A DNA stretch of 64,000 bases from Eretmocerus hayati (GCA_029851415.1 CM056744.1:68752172-68816171), one strand, 5' to 3'; counted from the stretch's first letter, positions 1 through 7,110 are shown. Numbers and translations are program-made. The notes: a model not told the origin generated them from the sequence alone.

Positions 1-602
1 GGCCTGCTCCGGTGCTGGTCTATACTATTATACAATTGCAAGATGTTTCGTTCATTGCGGGAAGTAACGTTTTTTGGTTCCATGCCAATAGTGCGATGTT
101 TTTTTCCATTGTACTCTTCCAATAGACCGGGAAATATGTCGAGCTATTTGTAACTTCCACGTGAAGTGAAGCGTTTCCACATCATTTTCTTCAACGTGCG
201 GTTGAATCGCTCGCAAATTGATGCCTTCATATTACTATATGTAGAGTAGAGATTGACGTTGTATTCGTTCATGAGCCCTTGGAACTCGGCATTGTAGAAT
301 TCTTTCCCGTTGTCTGTCTGGAGATTCTTTGGAACGTGCCCTTGACGGAATACAGATCTCATTGCAGCCGTGACGTGTGTACTAGTCTCCTTTTTCACCG
401 GTACAGCCCGAGCAAATTTGGAAAAAACGTCGATGACTGTAAGCAAATAACTGTATCCCTTGTTAACTCTAGCGTAAGGCAGCATTTCTACTAGATCAGC
501 CTGCCACGTCTCGTGCAAGCCCCGCATCTCGAACTTGCAACGTGAGTAGTTCCGCCGCGCGGGCTTATGGAGCTCCTCCACAACTTGTTCCATGTTCAAC
601 AT
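1..602 (-). pseudogene. Polinton integrase (rve superfamily), in-frame stop, runs off the left edge
   Basis: DDE-type integrase that would join element ends to host DNA in the nucleus. From the ATG at 602 the frame is open for 152 codons. The catalytic residues are visible: D36 in the WQADLVEM block, D97 in LQTDNGKEF and E131 in ICERFNRTLK, a D,D(33)E spacing. A TAG at 144-146 then interrupts it, but the same frame continues open to base 1 with typical Polinton integrase C-terminal sequence (an EEYN...HRTIGMEP block), so this is one nonsense change, probably TGG to TAG, and not a natural end. The chromodomain-like C-terminus, if present, is outside the window. The upstream promoter lies in the 3' end of the neighbouring fibre-like gene (AATAAATA at 648-641, TTCATTCC at 618-611). 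Catalytic residues are seen; inactivation is inferred. Confidence 0.92.
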
Positions 603-618
603 TCGATTGAGGAATGAA

Positions 619-981
619 TCATTTATCTGCGCTCGAGCTGTATTTATTCAAGTAATCATCGGGTAGTTCATGTTTTTGGATCAATGCAAAAATCACTCGG
701 TGAAGCATGTCGATATCTCTTCGTATTTCATTCTGAGAGTTGAGGAAGTTTCCATTCATTCCCTTGATTCGCGTTTGCACCTTCTGTGACGAGTCTTGGA
801 TGAACTGCAACATTGTTTCTAAGTCGACTACGTCTTTCATATCCCTCGGACCGGCCACATCGCAAAGTCTTTTGTTATCCATATCGTATTGATTGTCAAT
901 AGTCAATCTGAACCCAATGCCGGGAGGGCCGCGTTGTCCGCCACCCTTCCCATGTTTACGTCCGAATAGATCGACATCCAT
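619..981 (-). CDS. Polinton fibre-like coiled-coil protein, 120 aa
   Basis: Small structural-type protein of unknown exact role. Residues about 13-45 contain a glycine-rich block (GGGQRGPPGIGFRLTIDN) followed by YDMDNKRLCDVAGPRDMKDVVDL, which resembles the 'NKRLxNVxxPxxxxDAV' signature in front of trimeric coiled coils of phage tail fibres and of fibre-like proteins in other Polintons. The rest (about 50-115) is polar and helical-looking, consistent with a coiled coil. It sits between integrase and the DUF8207-type gene on the minus strand. Its own promoter is a TATATGAG at 1023-1016 with TCAGT at 992-988 (33 bp apart), and the ATG at 981 is the first ATG after it. A fibre or spike role is inference from the motif; no receptor-binding domain is recognisable. 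Confidence 0.72.
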   Translation of the reverse strand: MDVDLFGRKHGKGGGQRGPPGIGFRLTIDNQYDMDNKRLCDVAGPRDMKDVVDLETMLQFIQDSSQKVQTRIKGMNGNFLNSQNEIRRDIDMLHRVIFALIQKHELPDDYLNKYSSSADK

Positions 982-987
982 ATTGGG

Positions 988-1023
988 ACTGATCGAGAAG
1001 ATTGAAGGTACTTAGCTCATATA
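988..1023 (-). promoter_or_regulatory. TATA + initiator of the fibre-like gene
   Basis: On the minus strand TATATGAG (1023-1016) is followed by TCAGT (992-988), with 33 bp from the first T of TATA to the A of the initiator. The gene's ATG (981) lies 9 bp further on. The same TATATGAG box precedes the ATPase gene. Confidence 0.55.
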
Positions 1024-1899
1024 GCCTCGCTCGTGCACTTCCTCCAATATCGAGCGTATCTCGTTGTCGTGGCTTGGATTACCGGCAGCTCTCTCGGCCA
1101 TTAGTAGGTGCAAACGTTCGACTAGTTCATTGGGATCATCCCAGTATACGTAGTCGACTGATGTACCAAGTCTTTCGACCTTGAAATTCGGCAAGAATGA
1201 TTTATTAACTCTCGACACTGATCCTCCCTTCTTGCTCGCGAATAGTGGAGCGATGATGCTCGTGAATTTTGAGCTATGGAATTGTCGCAATTCACCTCTG
1301 CTATTGTACCCTTTTCTATGCACATTTGAAGTTTCTAGTATACGTTTGTACTTGGCTAAATCCTTCTTATTGTGCGACTTTGGTTTCTTTAAAAATAAAA
1401 GATCCATCAGTCCATCAGACCTTGGATGCTCAACGCCATCGACAATGACCGAGTCCTGTGTGAGATCTATGGCTACGTTTCCAATCATAGTCTTCCCTCG
1501 CTCCAATCTAACGCCGTAGAGCTTATCGACATTACTATGTTCTCCTTTTTTCTTCAACAATGAGAGATAGTCTTTGTATTCGTTGATGTTTGGTCCATCG
1601 GTCTCCTCTGCTGATGTATTTTCAACCACTGTTTCAAACTCATCTTCAGTACCAGTATCAGACAGCTCGGTCGCTTGCAAGGTCTCCTCGGCTTTATTAA
1701 TCTTCCTGATGAGAGGTGTGCGTAACTTCTTTTTCAAGACGAGCCGCTCCAAAGGATCAACGATAGGTTTGAATGTTTCTGCTAGAGCTTTCTCTGTCTC
1801 AGCTTGACCGTGCTGTAGCGAATCATACTTTTTTCTGATAGCATCTCTAGCTTCAACTAGTCGACGCAGTACGTTTTCCTGTTGCAGATAGTCTTCCAT
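1012..1899 (-). CDS. DUF8207-type Polinton protein, 295 aa
   Basis: A conserved Polinton-associated protein of unknown function. The N-terminal third (1-110) is charged and probably coiled-coil or disordered, with an acidic stretch near 80-100. The conserved domain spans about 125-295: 'LYGVRLERGKTMIGN', a block ending YKRILETSNVHRKGYNS, and a C-terminal 'DDPNELVERLHLLMAERAAGN..HDNEIRSILEE', which I associate with the DUF8207 family found in insect and cnidarian Polintons. It is intact from the ATG at 1899 to the stop at 1012. A TATAAATATA at 1960-1951 with CCAGT at 1930-1926 provides a promoter that overlaps the 3' end of the ATPase gene. The family call is from recall of the motif; biochemical role unknown. 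Confidence 0.8.
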   Translation of the reverse strand: MEDYLQQENVLRRLVEARDAIRKKYDSLQHGQAETEKALAETFKPIVDPLERLVLKKKLRTPLIRKINKAEETLQATELSDTGTEDEFETVVENTSAEETDGPNINEYKDYLSLLKKKGEHSNVDKLYGVRLERGKTMIGNVAIDLTQDSVIVDGVEHPRSDGLMDLLFLKKPKSHNKKDLAKYKRILETSNVHRKGYNSRGELRQFHSSKFTSIIAPLFASKKGGSVSRVNKSFLPNFKVERLGTSVDYVYWDDPNELVERLHLLMAERAAGNPSHDNEIRSILEEVHERGYMS

Positions 1900-1925
1900 G
1901 TTTGTGATTCAACATCTGTTCAAAG

Positions 1926-1960
1926 ACTGGTCAAGCTGGCTGATTCAGGCTATATTTATA
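1926..1960 (-). promoter_or_regulatory. TATA + initiator of the DUF8207-type gene
   Basis: Minus-strand TATAAATATA (1960-1951) with CCAGT (1930-1926), 32 bp from the first T to the A. The TATA box lies just upstream of, and its downstream sequence overlaps, the ATPase stop codon (1947-1945). The ATG of the gene is at 1899. Confidence 0.6.
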
Positions 1961-2637
1961 GCAAAGCTATCAAAACCTTTCCTGTAGCGACCCTCATTAA
2001 GAGGTCTATCTTTATCTATGACGAGGAACCCATGCTTACCATCTCTCCAACACGAGGAGCAGAGTTCTTTGAAGCGTACAAATGACATATCTGAGTTGAC
2101 ATGGTCGTCGTAAACATGCTTAACATTGGTATCATCTTGTCGAAAAACGACCAGGAGATTAACGTTAACTCGGACCAGGTGTTTCGGAACGAACGCGTAT
2201 GATTGACAGAGATAAAAACAGTCCACAGCTTTGTGCCTCCCCATGCAGAAATAGGCTTTCACGCTATCCTGTTTTTCACAAGCTATATCATCGAAAATCA
2301 TGATTGAATTTGGCAATGCATCATCAGGAGATACGACTGACTCATGCTCGCTGAAGGGAAAGAAATTTATCCCACCAACGGATTGAAGTACGGCTTCGAG
2401 GAGTTTGTACTTTGGCTGATTCAAAGACTTGGAGTATAAGTAGACGTTGGCAAATCTCAGACCATTGGGGTGAGTGATGAGTGTCATGAGACTATTTGTC
2501 TTGCCACAGTTAGATGGGTTGCAGATTACCGCTCTGATAGTATCACGCAGTAAGTCCCCATGCTTCCTAAGTCTCTTCTCTCCCCCAATGTCGAAGTTTG
2601 TTACTGGTAGTTTTATCCTCTGTTCCGAGAAATTCAT
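1945..2637 (-). CDS. Polinton genome-packaging ATPase (FtsK/HerA, A32-like)
   Basis: Predicted to pump the element's DNA into capsids. Numbered from the longer start at 2694 (249 aa), the Walker A region is NPSNCGKT at 59-66, Walker B IMIFDD at 131-136, and a polar sensor YLCQS around 161-165. The first P-loop residue is Asn where GxxxxGKT has Gly. I place the start at the ATG at 2637 (230 aa, beginning MNFSEQ) because a TATATGAG box (2697-2690) overlaps the upstream ATG at 2694 and a TCATT initiator (2668-2664) lies 31 bp from it; the 2694 start would then not be in the mRNA. The longer form remains possible. It is divergent from the PLA2 gene, with about 130 bp between the ATGs. No disruption is seen. 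Confidence 0.9.
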   Translation of the reverse strand: MNFSEQRIKLPVTNFDIGGEKRLRKHGDLLRDTIRAVICNPSNCGKTNSLMTLITHPNGLRFANVYLYSKSLNQPKYKLLEAVLQSVGGINFFPFSEHESVVSPDDALPNSIMIFDDIACEKQDSVKAYFCMGRHKAVDCFYLCQSYAFVPKHLVRVNVNLLVVFRQDDTNVKHVYDDHVNSDMSFVRFKELCSSCWRDGKHGFLVIDKDRPLNEGRYRKGFDSFAINIA

Positions 2638-2663
2638 GTTGCCCGCAAGAACTTTGATCAGCG

Positions 2664-2697
2664 AATGAGTGGGAAGGATCAGGTCCCGGCTCATATA
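2664..2697 (-). promoter_or_regulatory. TATA + initiator of the ATPase gene
   Basis: TATATGAG (2697-2690) and TCATT (2668-2664) on the minus strand, 31 bp apart. It decides between two candidate ATGs (2694 and 2637) in favour of the second. Same box as in front of the fibre-like gene. Confidence 0.5.
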
Positions 2698-2710
2698 CTC
2701 GTGGAGGGAG

Positions 2711-2744
2711 TATAAATAGACCGCACACAGTGACCTCAGTCAGT
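2711..2744 (+). promoter_or_regulatory. TATA + initiator of the PLA2 capsid gene
   Basis: TATAAATA at 2711-2718 and a double initiator TCAGTCAGT at 2736-2744; the second A (2742) is 31 bp from the first T of the TATA box. The ATG is at 2768. This is the strongest promoter match in the element. Confidence 0.75.
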
Positions 2745-2767
2745 CGTGAGTTAACTCTGAAGAGAAG

Positions 2768-3550
2768 ATGATCATTCACGGAAAACGTAAGCGAGGTCGC
2801 GGCCTTGTCAATACGCTCATCAACAAGTTGCCGGGTGAACTCCATCTACCAGGTTACCAATTCTGCGGTCCGAGTACGAAACTTGCTATGCGGCTAGCGC
2901 GCGGGGATCGTGGTATCAATGCCTTGGATGCAGCGTGCAGGGAGCACGATATAGCTTACTCGAAAAATCGCGAGAACGTCCACGCGCGAAACGCAGCTGA
3001 CAGGGACCTGACTGCTAAAGCTTGGGCACGCGTCAAGTCCAGGGATGCAAAACTTGGGGAGAGGGTCGCTGCCTACGCTGTTACAAATGTTATGAATGCT
3101 AAAAATAAGTTAGGGGTGGGGGTTCCTCTGAACAACGTGATTAGAGCTGCTTCCAAATCTCTGAAGCCTCATGCTAAAGCTCGAAGTGTAATCAGCTCGG
3201 CGCTCAGAGGTGCTCGGGATGCAGTCAAGAAAGCTGGTGGCAGAAAGAAGGTTAAAGTCCCTCGCGTGCTCCCAATACCTAAGAAGATGGGTGGATTTCT
3301 TCCATATCTCGTCCCTCTTTTTGCTGGATTGAGTGCTACAGGTGCACTAGCGAGGGAAGCAGCGGGGATCGCCAAAGCCATCAATGACGCTAAGGCTGCG
3401 AGGATGGACTTGGGAGAAAAGAAGAGACACAATCAGAAGATGGAAGCTATTGCAGTAGGTGGGAGTTTGTACCTAAAACCCTACGAGACTCGAACAGCAC
3501 TGTACATGAGACCATATGGTTCGGGTTTTCGCACAAAAAACGCCCGGTAA
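2768..3550 (+). CDS. PLA2-domain minor capsid / membrane-active protein, 260 aa
   Basis: Virion protein with a parvovirus-VP1-like phospholipase A2 domain, used in related viruses for endosome escape. The calcium loop region LPGYQFCGPS (about 27-36) is followed by the catalytic motif LDAACREHDIAYS (about 53-65, His-Asp dyad). The last residue of the loop is Ser where the YxGxG consensus has Gly, which may weaken calcium binding. Residues about 175-205 form a glycine/alanine-rich hydrophobic segment (GGFLPYLVPLFAGLSATG), similar in style to membrane-active adenovirus core/minor proteins. The C-terminus is rich in Tyr, Pro and basic residues. The frame overlaps the protease start by 35 nt. A heptamer A AAA AAC at 3535-3541 sits in frame near the stop (see findings). 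The enzymatic role is inferred from the motif. Confidence 0.88.
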   Translation: MIIHGKRKRGRGLVNTLINKLPGELHLPGYQFCGPSTKLAMRLARGDRGINALDAACREHDIAYSKNRENVHARNAADRDLTAKAWARVKSRDAKLGERVAAYAVTNVMNAKNKLGVGVPLNNVIRAASKSLKPHAKARSVISSALRGARDAVKKAGGRKKVKVPRVLPIPKKMGGFLPYLVPLFAGLSATGALAREAAGIAKAINDAKAARMDLGEKKRHNQKMEAIAVGGSLYLKPYETRTALYMRPYGSGFRTKNAR

Positions 3551-4001
3551 AAAGAAGAAGACGAGTCGCAAAAAAGCAGCCACGGAAGAGAAAGAGAGCG
3601 GTAAAGACGCGTCCGGCAAGAAGAAAAGCAAAAAGAGGATCGCGCCTTCGAACCGTGCGCTGAGCAATCTCGATCTGGATAGGTTCGCTAAAGTACTGAA
3701 AATTCCCCACTTCCGCGGCGTGTTCATGCGGAACGGCCTCCCGGCGTGCGGCCCGCAATACCGGGAATCGGCGATAGTCAACCTGGACGACGCGAGCGGA
3801 CCGGGGACGCATTGGGTAGCTTACCGCAAACGCGGCAGTGACGTGGTATACTTCGACAGTTTCGGTGACCTTCAGCCACCATTGGAGTTGATGAATTATC
3901 TGGGAGTTGACAGGGTTAAGTACAATCACGAGAGGTATCAAGATTTCGGGACGTACAACTGTGGACATCTATGCCTAGCTTTTCTCAGCGGCAGACTATA
4001 G
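3516..4001 (+). CDS. Adenovirus-type maturation cysteine protease, 161 aa
   Basis: Predicted to cleave capsid precursor proteins during virion maturation (Ulp1/adenain fold). The catalytic triad is visible as H99 in GTHWVAY, D114 in VYFDSFG and C149 in NCGHLCLAF. The core LDRFAKVLKIPHFRGVFMRNGLP is typical of Polinton proteases. Residues 8-45 form a Lys-rich N-terminal extension, possibly a nuclear or DNA-binding tail. The ATG at 3516 lies inside the end of the PLA2 gene, in the +1 frame relative to it. Unlike its neighbours, no TATA box is seen at the expected distance, so it may be translated from the PLA2 transcript. Intact. Confidence 0.92.
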   Translation: MVRVFAQKTPGKKKKTSRKKAATEEKESGKDASGKKKSKKRIAPSNRALSNLDLDRFAKVLKIPHFRGVFMRNGLPACGPQYRESAIVNLDDASGPGTHWVAYRKRGSDVVYFDSFGDLQPPLELMNYLGVDRVKYNHERYQDFGTYNCGHLCLAFLSGRL

Positions 4002-4031
4002 AAGGAGTGCGTTCCGCAGGTCTGGATCATT
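3996..4031 (+). promoter_or_regulatory. Weak TATA + initiator of the minor capsid gene
   Basis: TATAGAAG at 3996-4003 and TCATT at 4027-4031, with 33 bp from the first T to the A; the ATG follows at 4047. The TATA box overlaps the end of the protease gene. Confidence 0.4.
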
Positions 4032-4046
4032 GTGTATTCAACCGTC

Positions 4047-4730
4047 ATGGATGAATCAAATACACTGAGTCTATCAGGCAAGTCATCGTACTTCGGAGCA
4101 CCTGTCGAGCCACCACTAGAGCTATCACCGAAGAAGAAGTACGAATTGGGACTAGTAGTACTTTTGACCTCTCACTCAATCCCAAACATCGATATTGGTA
4201 GAGATAAATTTTACTTTGGGAATCAAGTTATTGTCATTCCAGTTGGGAGTTACGAACTCGAAGATATAGAGACTTCCCTTGTGGAGCAGATTTCCAAGGG
4301 CGAGTCATTGAGTGTGAAACCTAACAACAACTTACTGCAGTCGCAGATAAAATCTAGTCAGCCGGTGGATTTTCGTCCATCGGATAGTATCGCACCGATA
4401 TTGGGCTTTCGTCCACGTCTCCTAGAGGAAAATTCGAGACATACCTCAGACGAGATCGTCAGTGTCTTTAAGGTCAACTCTCTGCGAGTCGAGTGCAACG
4501 TCACTGGTGGAGCCTATCTGAACGGCAGAAGAGTCCATTCTATTCACGAATTTGCTCTAAAAGTTGCTCCTGGGTTCAGGGTCAACGAAACACCGAGTCA
4601 GATCATCTATCTCCCGGTTATCACAAAGTGTATAGATTTTTTGCAAATACGTATCGTCGATCAGGACGGTGATTTGGTAAATTTCAGAGGCGCTGAAGTC
4701 ACGGTGAGACTACATCTTAAATCAATTTGA
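4047..4730 (+). CDS. Polinton minor capsid (penton-like, single jelly-roll) protein, 227 aa
   Basis: Vertex protein that would form the pentameric penton of the icosahedral capsid. I recognise the Polinton penton signature in the middle and C-terminal parts: 'DSIAPILGFRPRLLEENSRH', 'FKVNSLRVECNVTGGAYLNG', and the closing 'IRIVDQDGDLVNFRGAEVTV'. A reading frame extends 15 nt upstream without an ATG, so the ATG at 4047 is the start. It is preceded by a weak TATA/initiator at 3996-4031 and followed 38 bp later by the major capsid promoter. No disruption. Length and motif order match the family. Confidence 0.9.
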   Translation: MDESNTLSLSGKSSYFGAPVEPPLELSPKKKYELGLVVLLTSHSIPNIDIGRDKFYFGNQVIVIPVGSYELEDIETSLVEQISKGESLSVKPNNNLLQSQIKSSQPVDFRPSDSIAPILGFRPRLLEENSRHTSDEIVSVFKVNSLRVECNVTGGAYLNGRRVHSIHEFALKVAPGFRVNETPSQIIYLPVITKCIDFLQIRIVDQDGDLVNFRGAEVTVRLHLKSI

Positions 4731-4768
4731 TCATGGGTCTTCTATTTAAAAGGAGGGTAACCAAAGAG

Positions 4769-4804
4769 TATATAAAGGCGTCGCTATGTCGACCAGTCAT
4801 CAGT
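4769..4804 (+). promoter_or_regulatory. TATA + initiator of the major capsid gene
   Basis: TATATAAA at 4769-4776 with TCAGT at 4800-4804, 33 bp from the first T to the A. The predicted leader is about 108 nt before the ATG at 4910; an upstream ATG at 4786 precedes the initiator and is probably not transcribed. Confidence 0.7.
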
Positions 4805-4909
4805 CGTCAGCAAGCAACCAGAGTGCTAACCCGGCGAAACGCTCAGTTCCTACGGAATCTGGGATACACAGTAAACCCTGGTGGAAAATAACTTGTTTAT
4901 TAAGTTGCA

Positions 4910-6160
4910 ATGAAGGACGCTCTAGATGTTCTATCTTACGCACCATCAGACGACTCCGTCTCTCACTACGAAGTTCATGCACATCAGCCATTTGCAAGTT
5001 CTTCTTTCGGGAACAACGATGAATTGCGGATCATGATTCAGCATCAAGATCTGTAACTTCTACCTTCGCGTAGTTTCCTAAGGGTTTGTGGGAAATTGAC
5101 GAAACCCAACGGGCAGGCTCTGACCAACACAAAGTTCGTCAATAATGGTGTCTGCTATCTATTCGAGGAAGTTTGTTATGAAATCAATGGGGTAGAGATC
5201 GATAAGAGTAAGAATGTAGGCCTTACCACTACAATGGAAGGCTGGTTATCTCTTAAGCCTGGTCAAAGTAAGATGATAGAGAATGCCGGGTGGATCGGTT
5301 TGGAAGATGATATTTCGATTGTCGATGAAAATGGTAACTTTGATGTGTCGATCCCACTCAGCTCGATTCTGGGCTTTGCAGAAGATTTCCAGAAGGTCAT
5401 CGTTAACGTGAAGCATGAGCTCGTCCTTGTGAGATCCAGAGACGACTTGAACGCCATTGTCCAAGAAGCCGTTACGGTAGCTGGTGGAGCAGCCGCCACT
5501 TACGAGAATTTCAAGATTGAAGTGAACTCAGTGGAGTGGAGAATGTTATATGTGACGCCATCGGACAAAGAGAAAATCAAGCTCATCAACAACATAAAAA
5601 AGGGTGGATATCTGGAAATAGGATATCGAACTTGGGAACTCTACGAGTATCCGCTGCTTCCTCCAACGTCGAGATACGTTTGGACTGTTAAGACAACAAA
5701 CCAATTGGAGAAACCTCGTTTCGTGATACTGGCTTTTCAGTCAGCTCGGAAGGGGCAGAATGGGTCGGATGCGAGTCGCTTCGATAACTGCGACATAAAT
5801 GATATTAAGCCCTACTTGAATTCGCAATACTACCCGTACGGAAACTTGAATTTGAACTTGAATCAGAATCAGTCCTCCATATTGTACGATATGTACAGCA
5901 ACTTTCAGAGATCGTACTATGGAGAGGAACCTCAACCACTCCTCAACAGACGTGACTTCATCAGCAACGTTGCGCTCTACTCTATTGACTGTTCCATGCA
6001 GAATGAGTCACTAAAGACAGCTGCTGTGGACATTCGTATAGAGATAGAAGCGAGAAACAATTTCCAGGCCAATACTTCGGCGTACTGCTTAATTTCACAC
6101 GACCGGATCACCGAATACAATCCCATGACCGGCGATGTCAGGAAACGTTTGAACAAGTAG
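4910..6160 (+). pseudogene. Polinton major capsid protein (double jelly-roll), one in-frame stop
   Basis: Hexon-type capsid protein. The frame from the ATG at 4910 runs 48 codons, meets a TAA at 5054-5056, and continues in the same frame to 6160. The sequence right after the stop (a LPSRSFLRVCGKLTKPNG block) is the normal continuation of the Polinton capsid N-terminus, where 'QDLY.LP' is expected, so the stop probably replaced a Tyr codon. Downstream there is no other break: 'FEEVCYEINGVEID', 'PSDKEKIKLINNI', 'YPYGNLNLNLNQNQ' and a C-terminal 'DIRIEIEARNNFQANTSAYCLI' block that is strongly conserved in Polinton capsids. With a strong promoter and a family-typical length (416 codons) this appears to be a recently silenced gene. 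Read-through or reinitiation cannot be excluded. Confidence 0.92.
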
Positions 6161-6186
6161 TGGGGATCAGTGGTGAGGGGACCCGA

Positions 6187-6220
6187 TATAAGGAGTCTCG
6201 TGGCACGCAAGAGCTCATTC
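6187..6220 (+). promoter_or_regulatory. TATA + initiator of the 6230 gene
   Basis: TATAAG at 6187-6192 with TCATTC at 6215-6220, 30 bp from the first T to the A, and the ATG 13 bp later at 6230. Confidence 0.5.
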
Positions 6221-6229
6221 GCTTCCGAG

Positions 6230-6751
6230 ATGAAGTACGTCGTGGACATGCAGGGCTTCAGACAGCCGGTCAATCAGCCTATCCCGAAAGAGTTGGCTGT
6301 GGTACTACTTCACGGCGATGCTGAACCTTAAGTATTCCTGTTCAAGGCGCCATTTCCTCGAAAGAAGCTCGCAAAGAAGTACAAAGATCGGAATAGATGG
6401 TTGGAGCAACATCATCACGGTATTCCCTGGAACTCTGGAGACATCCCATACGATTGTATCAGTGAGTTGCTCAGAGAGGTGTTGGGTGATGCCAAGATAG
6501 TCATTGTCAAAGGTTTGATGAACAAGAAGTGGCTCGGAAGATTTGGGTTCAACGTCCGAGATATTGAAGATTCGGGATACCTGTCCTTGGATCAGCTGTA
6601 TGATCAGAAGCGAGTCACGGTGTGCCCCAATCACACAGAGTCGAAGAAGGCAGTGTGTGCGTTGCACAATGTCAAGCTCATCAAGCCCTTTTTGCAAAAG
6701 CACGCAGTTTTCAACGAGGAGATGGAGTGGGAAGATATAAATAGCGAGTGA
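6230..6751 (+). pseudogene. Conserved Polinton protein of unknown function, one in-frame stop
   Basis: Begins MKYVVDMQGF and contains 'PWNSGDIPYDCI', 'IVIVKGLMNKKWLGR..FNVRDIEDSGY', 'VTVCPNHTE' and 'CALHNVKLIKPF'. I recognise this as a family repeatedly seen in insect Polintons, without an assigned activity. The 'VVDMQGF' start plus a later 'VKGLMNKKWL...NVRDIE' block is reminiscent of a DEDD-type RNase H-fold exonuclease (D-x-E near the N-terminus, then a fingerprint around a second Asp), but the first motif has Gln, so this is only a suggestion. A TAA at 6329-6331 (codon 34) breaks the frame; the remaining 139 codons are open and in phase. It is preceded by its own TATA/TCATTC promoter and the C-terminal codons overlap the TATA box of the next gene. 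Confidence 0.75.
6736..6743 (+). promoter_or_regulatory. TATA box of the 63-aa myristoyl-motif gene
   Basis: TATAAATA at 6736-6743, inside the last codons of the previous gene. Transcription starting about 31-34 bp downstream (around 6767-6770) would exclude the ATGs at 6754 and 6757 and leave the ATG at 6778 as the first one. No clean TCA(G/T)T initiator is present. Confidence 0.5.
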
Positions 6752-6777
6752 ACATGATGTGGTTATCTGATTCCACA

Positions 6778-6969
6778 ATGGGTAACCGTCAAAGTAATAG
6801 CGCTGAGCGTACTCCTCTCTTAGATGAGGGAACGCAAAAGCAAAGAGAACCTTCCGAATGGAAAGAGTACTCTCAAAAGACGTATAAGGCTCAAAAACCA
6901 ACGTATCCCAACCACAAAGATTATCGAAAGCTCCAAAGTTCTAACACTTTCAGAAAATTTGAGAGTTAG
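6778..6969 (+). CDS. Small accessory protein with myristoylation start and dileucine, 63 aa
   Basis: Not a family I can name. The start MGNRQS fits the N-myristoylation consensus MGxxxS. Residues 9-14 read ERTPLL, an acidic dileucine sorting motif ([DE]xxxL[LI]). The rest is hydrophilic, rich in Lys, Tyr, Ser and Gln, without membrane segment or signal peptide, so it would be a peripheral, lipid-anchored protein on the inner face of a membrane. The TATA box at 6736 favours this ATG over the in-frame ones at 6754 and 6757. It sits between the conserved gene and the minus-strand tRNA pair. Coding status rests on the promoter, on position and on the two coherent motifs in the first 14 residues. 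Confidence 0.6.
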   Translation: MGNRQSNSAERTPLLDEGTQKQREPSEWKEYSQKTYKAQKPTYPNHKDYRKLQSSNTFRKFES

Positions 6970-6975
6970 AGCCAA

Positions 6976-6988
6976 TGTAAAAAAATAA
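6976..6988 (-). terminator. Poly-T Pol III terminator of the tRNA-Phe gene
   Basis: Minus-strand sequence directly after the discriminator base reads TTATTTTTTTACA; the seven-T run is a standard RNA polymerase III stop. Confidence 0.75.
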
Positions 6989-7060
6989 TGCCGAAACTCG
7001 GATTCGAACCGAGGACCGCATGAACTTCAATCATATGCTCTCCCACTGAGCTACTTCGGC
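6989..7060 (-). tRNA. tRNA-Phe (anticodon GAA)
   Basis: A 72-nt cloverleaf. The acceptor stem pairs GCCGAAG with TTTCGGC (one G-U), the D stem GCTC/GAGC, the anticodon stem TATGA/TCATG (one G-U), and the T stem CTCGG/CCGAG with loop TTCGAAT. The anticodon loop TTGAAGT gives GAA (Phe). A-box TAGCTCAGTGG and B-box GGTTCGAATCC are canonical. The discriminator is A and no CCA is encoded, as expected in eukaryotes. A run of seven T follows within 4 nt on the minus strand, a Pol III terminator. It lies inside the Polinton gene cluster, antisense to its neighbours, and differs in the anticodon stem from the canonical animal tRNA-Phe as I know it. Confidence 0.88.
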
Positions 7061-7102
7061 GAGTTGTATGATGGGTATGATTTACTCACATTGATCTGGG
7101 GG

Positions 7103-7110
7103 AAAAAAAA
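7103..7110 (-). terminator. Poly-T Pol III terminator of the second tRNA-like gene
   Basis: Eight T directly after the discriminator base on the minus strand. Each tRNA gene therefore has its own stop, so they are separate transcription units and not a dicistronic precursor. Confidence 0.75.

Noticed and set aside
2638..2694. ATPase start at 2694
   Set aside because: The ATG lies inside a TATATGAG box with an initiator 31 bp downstream; 2637 is preferred, although the longer form cannot be excluded.
3516..3550. Ribosomal frameshift fusing PLA2 protein to the protease
   Set aside because: The slippery heptamer would give -1, whereas the protease is in the +1 frame; the protease also has a good ATG.
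4032..4046. Start of the minor capsid gene at 4032
   Set aside because: That codon is GTG; the first ATG in frame is 4047 and fits the promoter.
4786..5022. 78-codon frame overlapping the major capsid start
   Set aside because: Its first codon precedes the predicted transcription start and it overlaps conserved capsid coding sequence in another frame.
5054..5056. Stop-codon read-through as a normal expression strategy for the capsid
   Set aside because: Three genes have single stops of different type at unrelated places; random decay is simpler.
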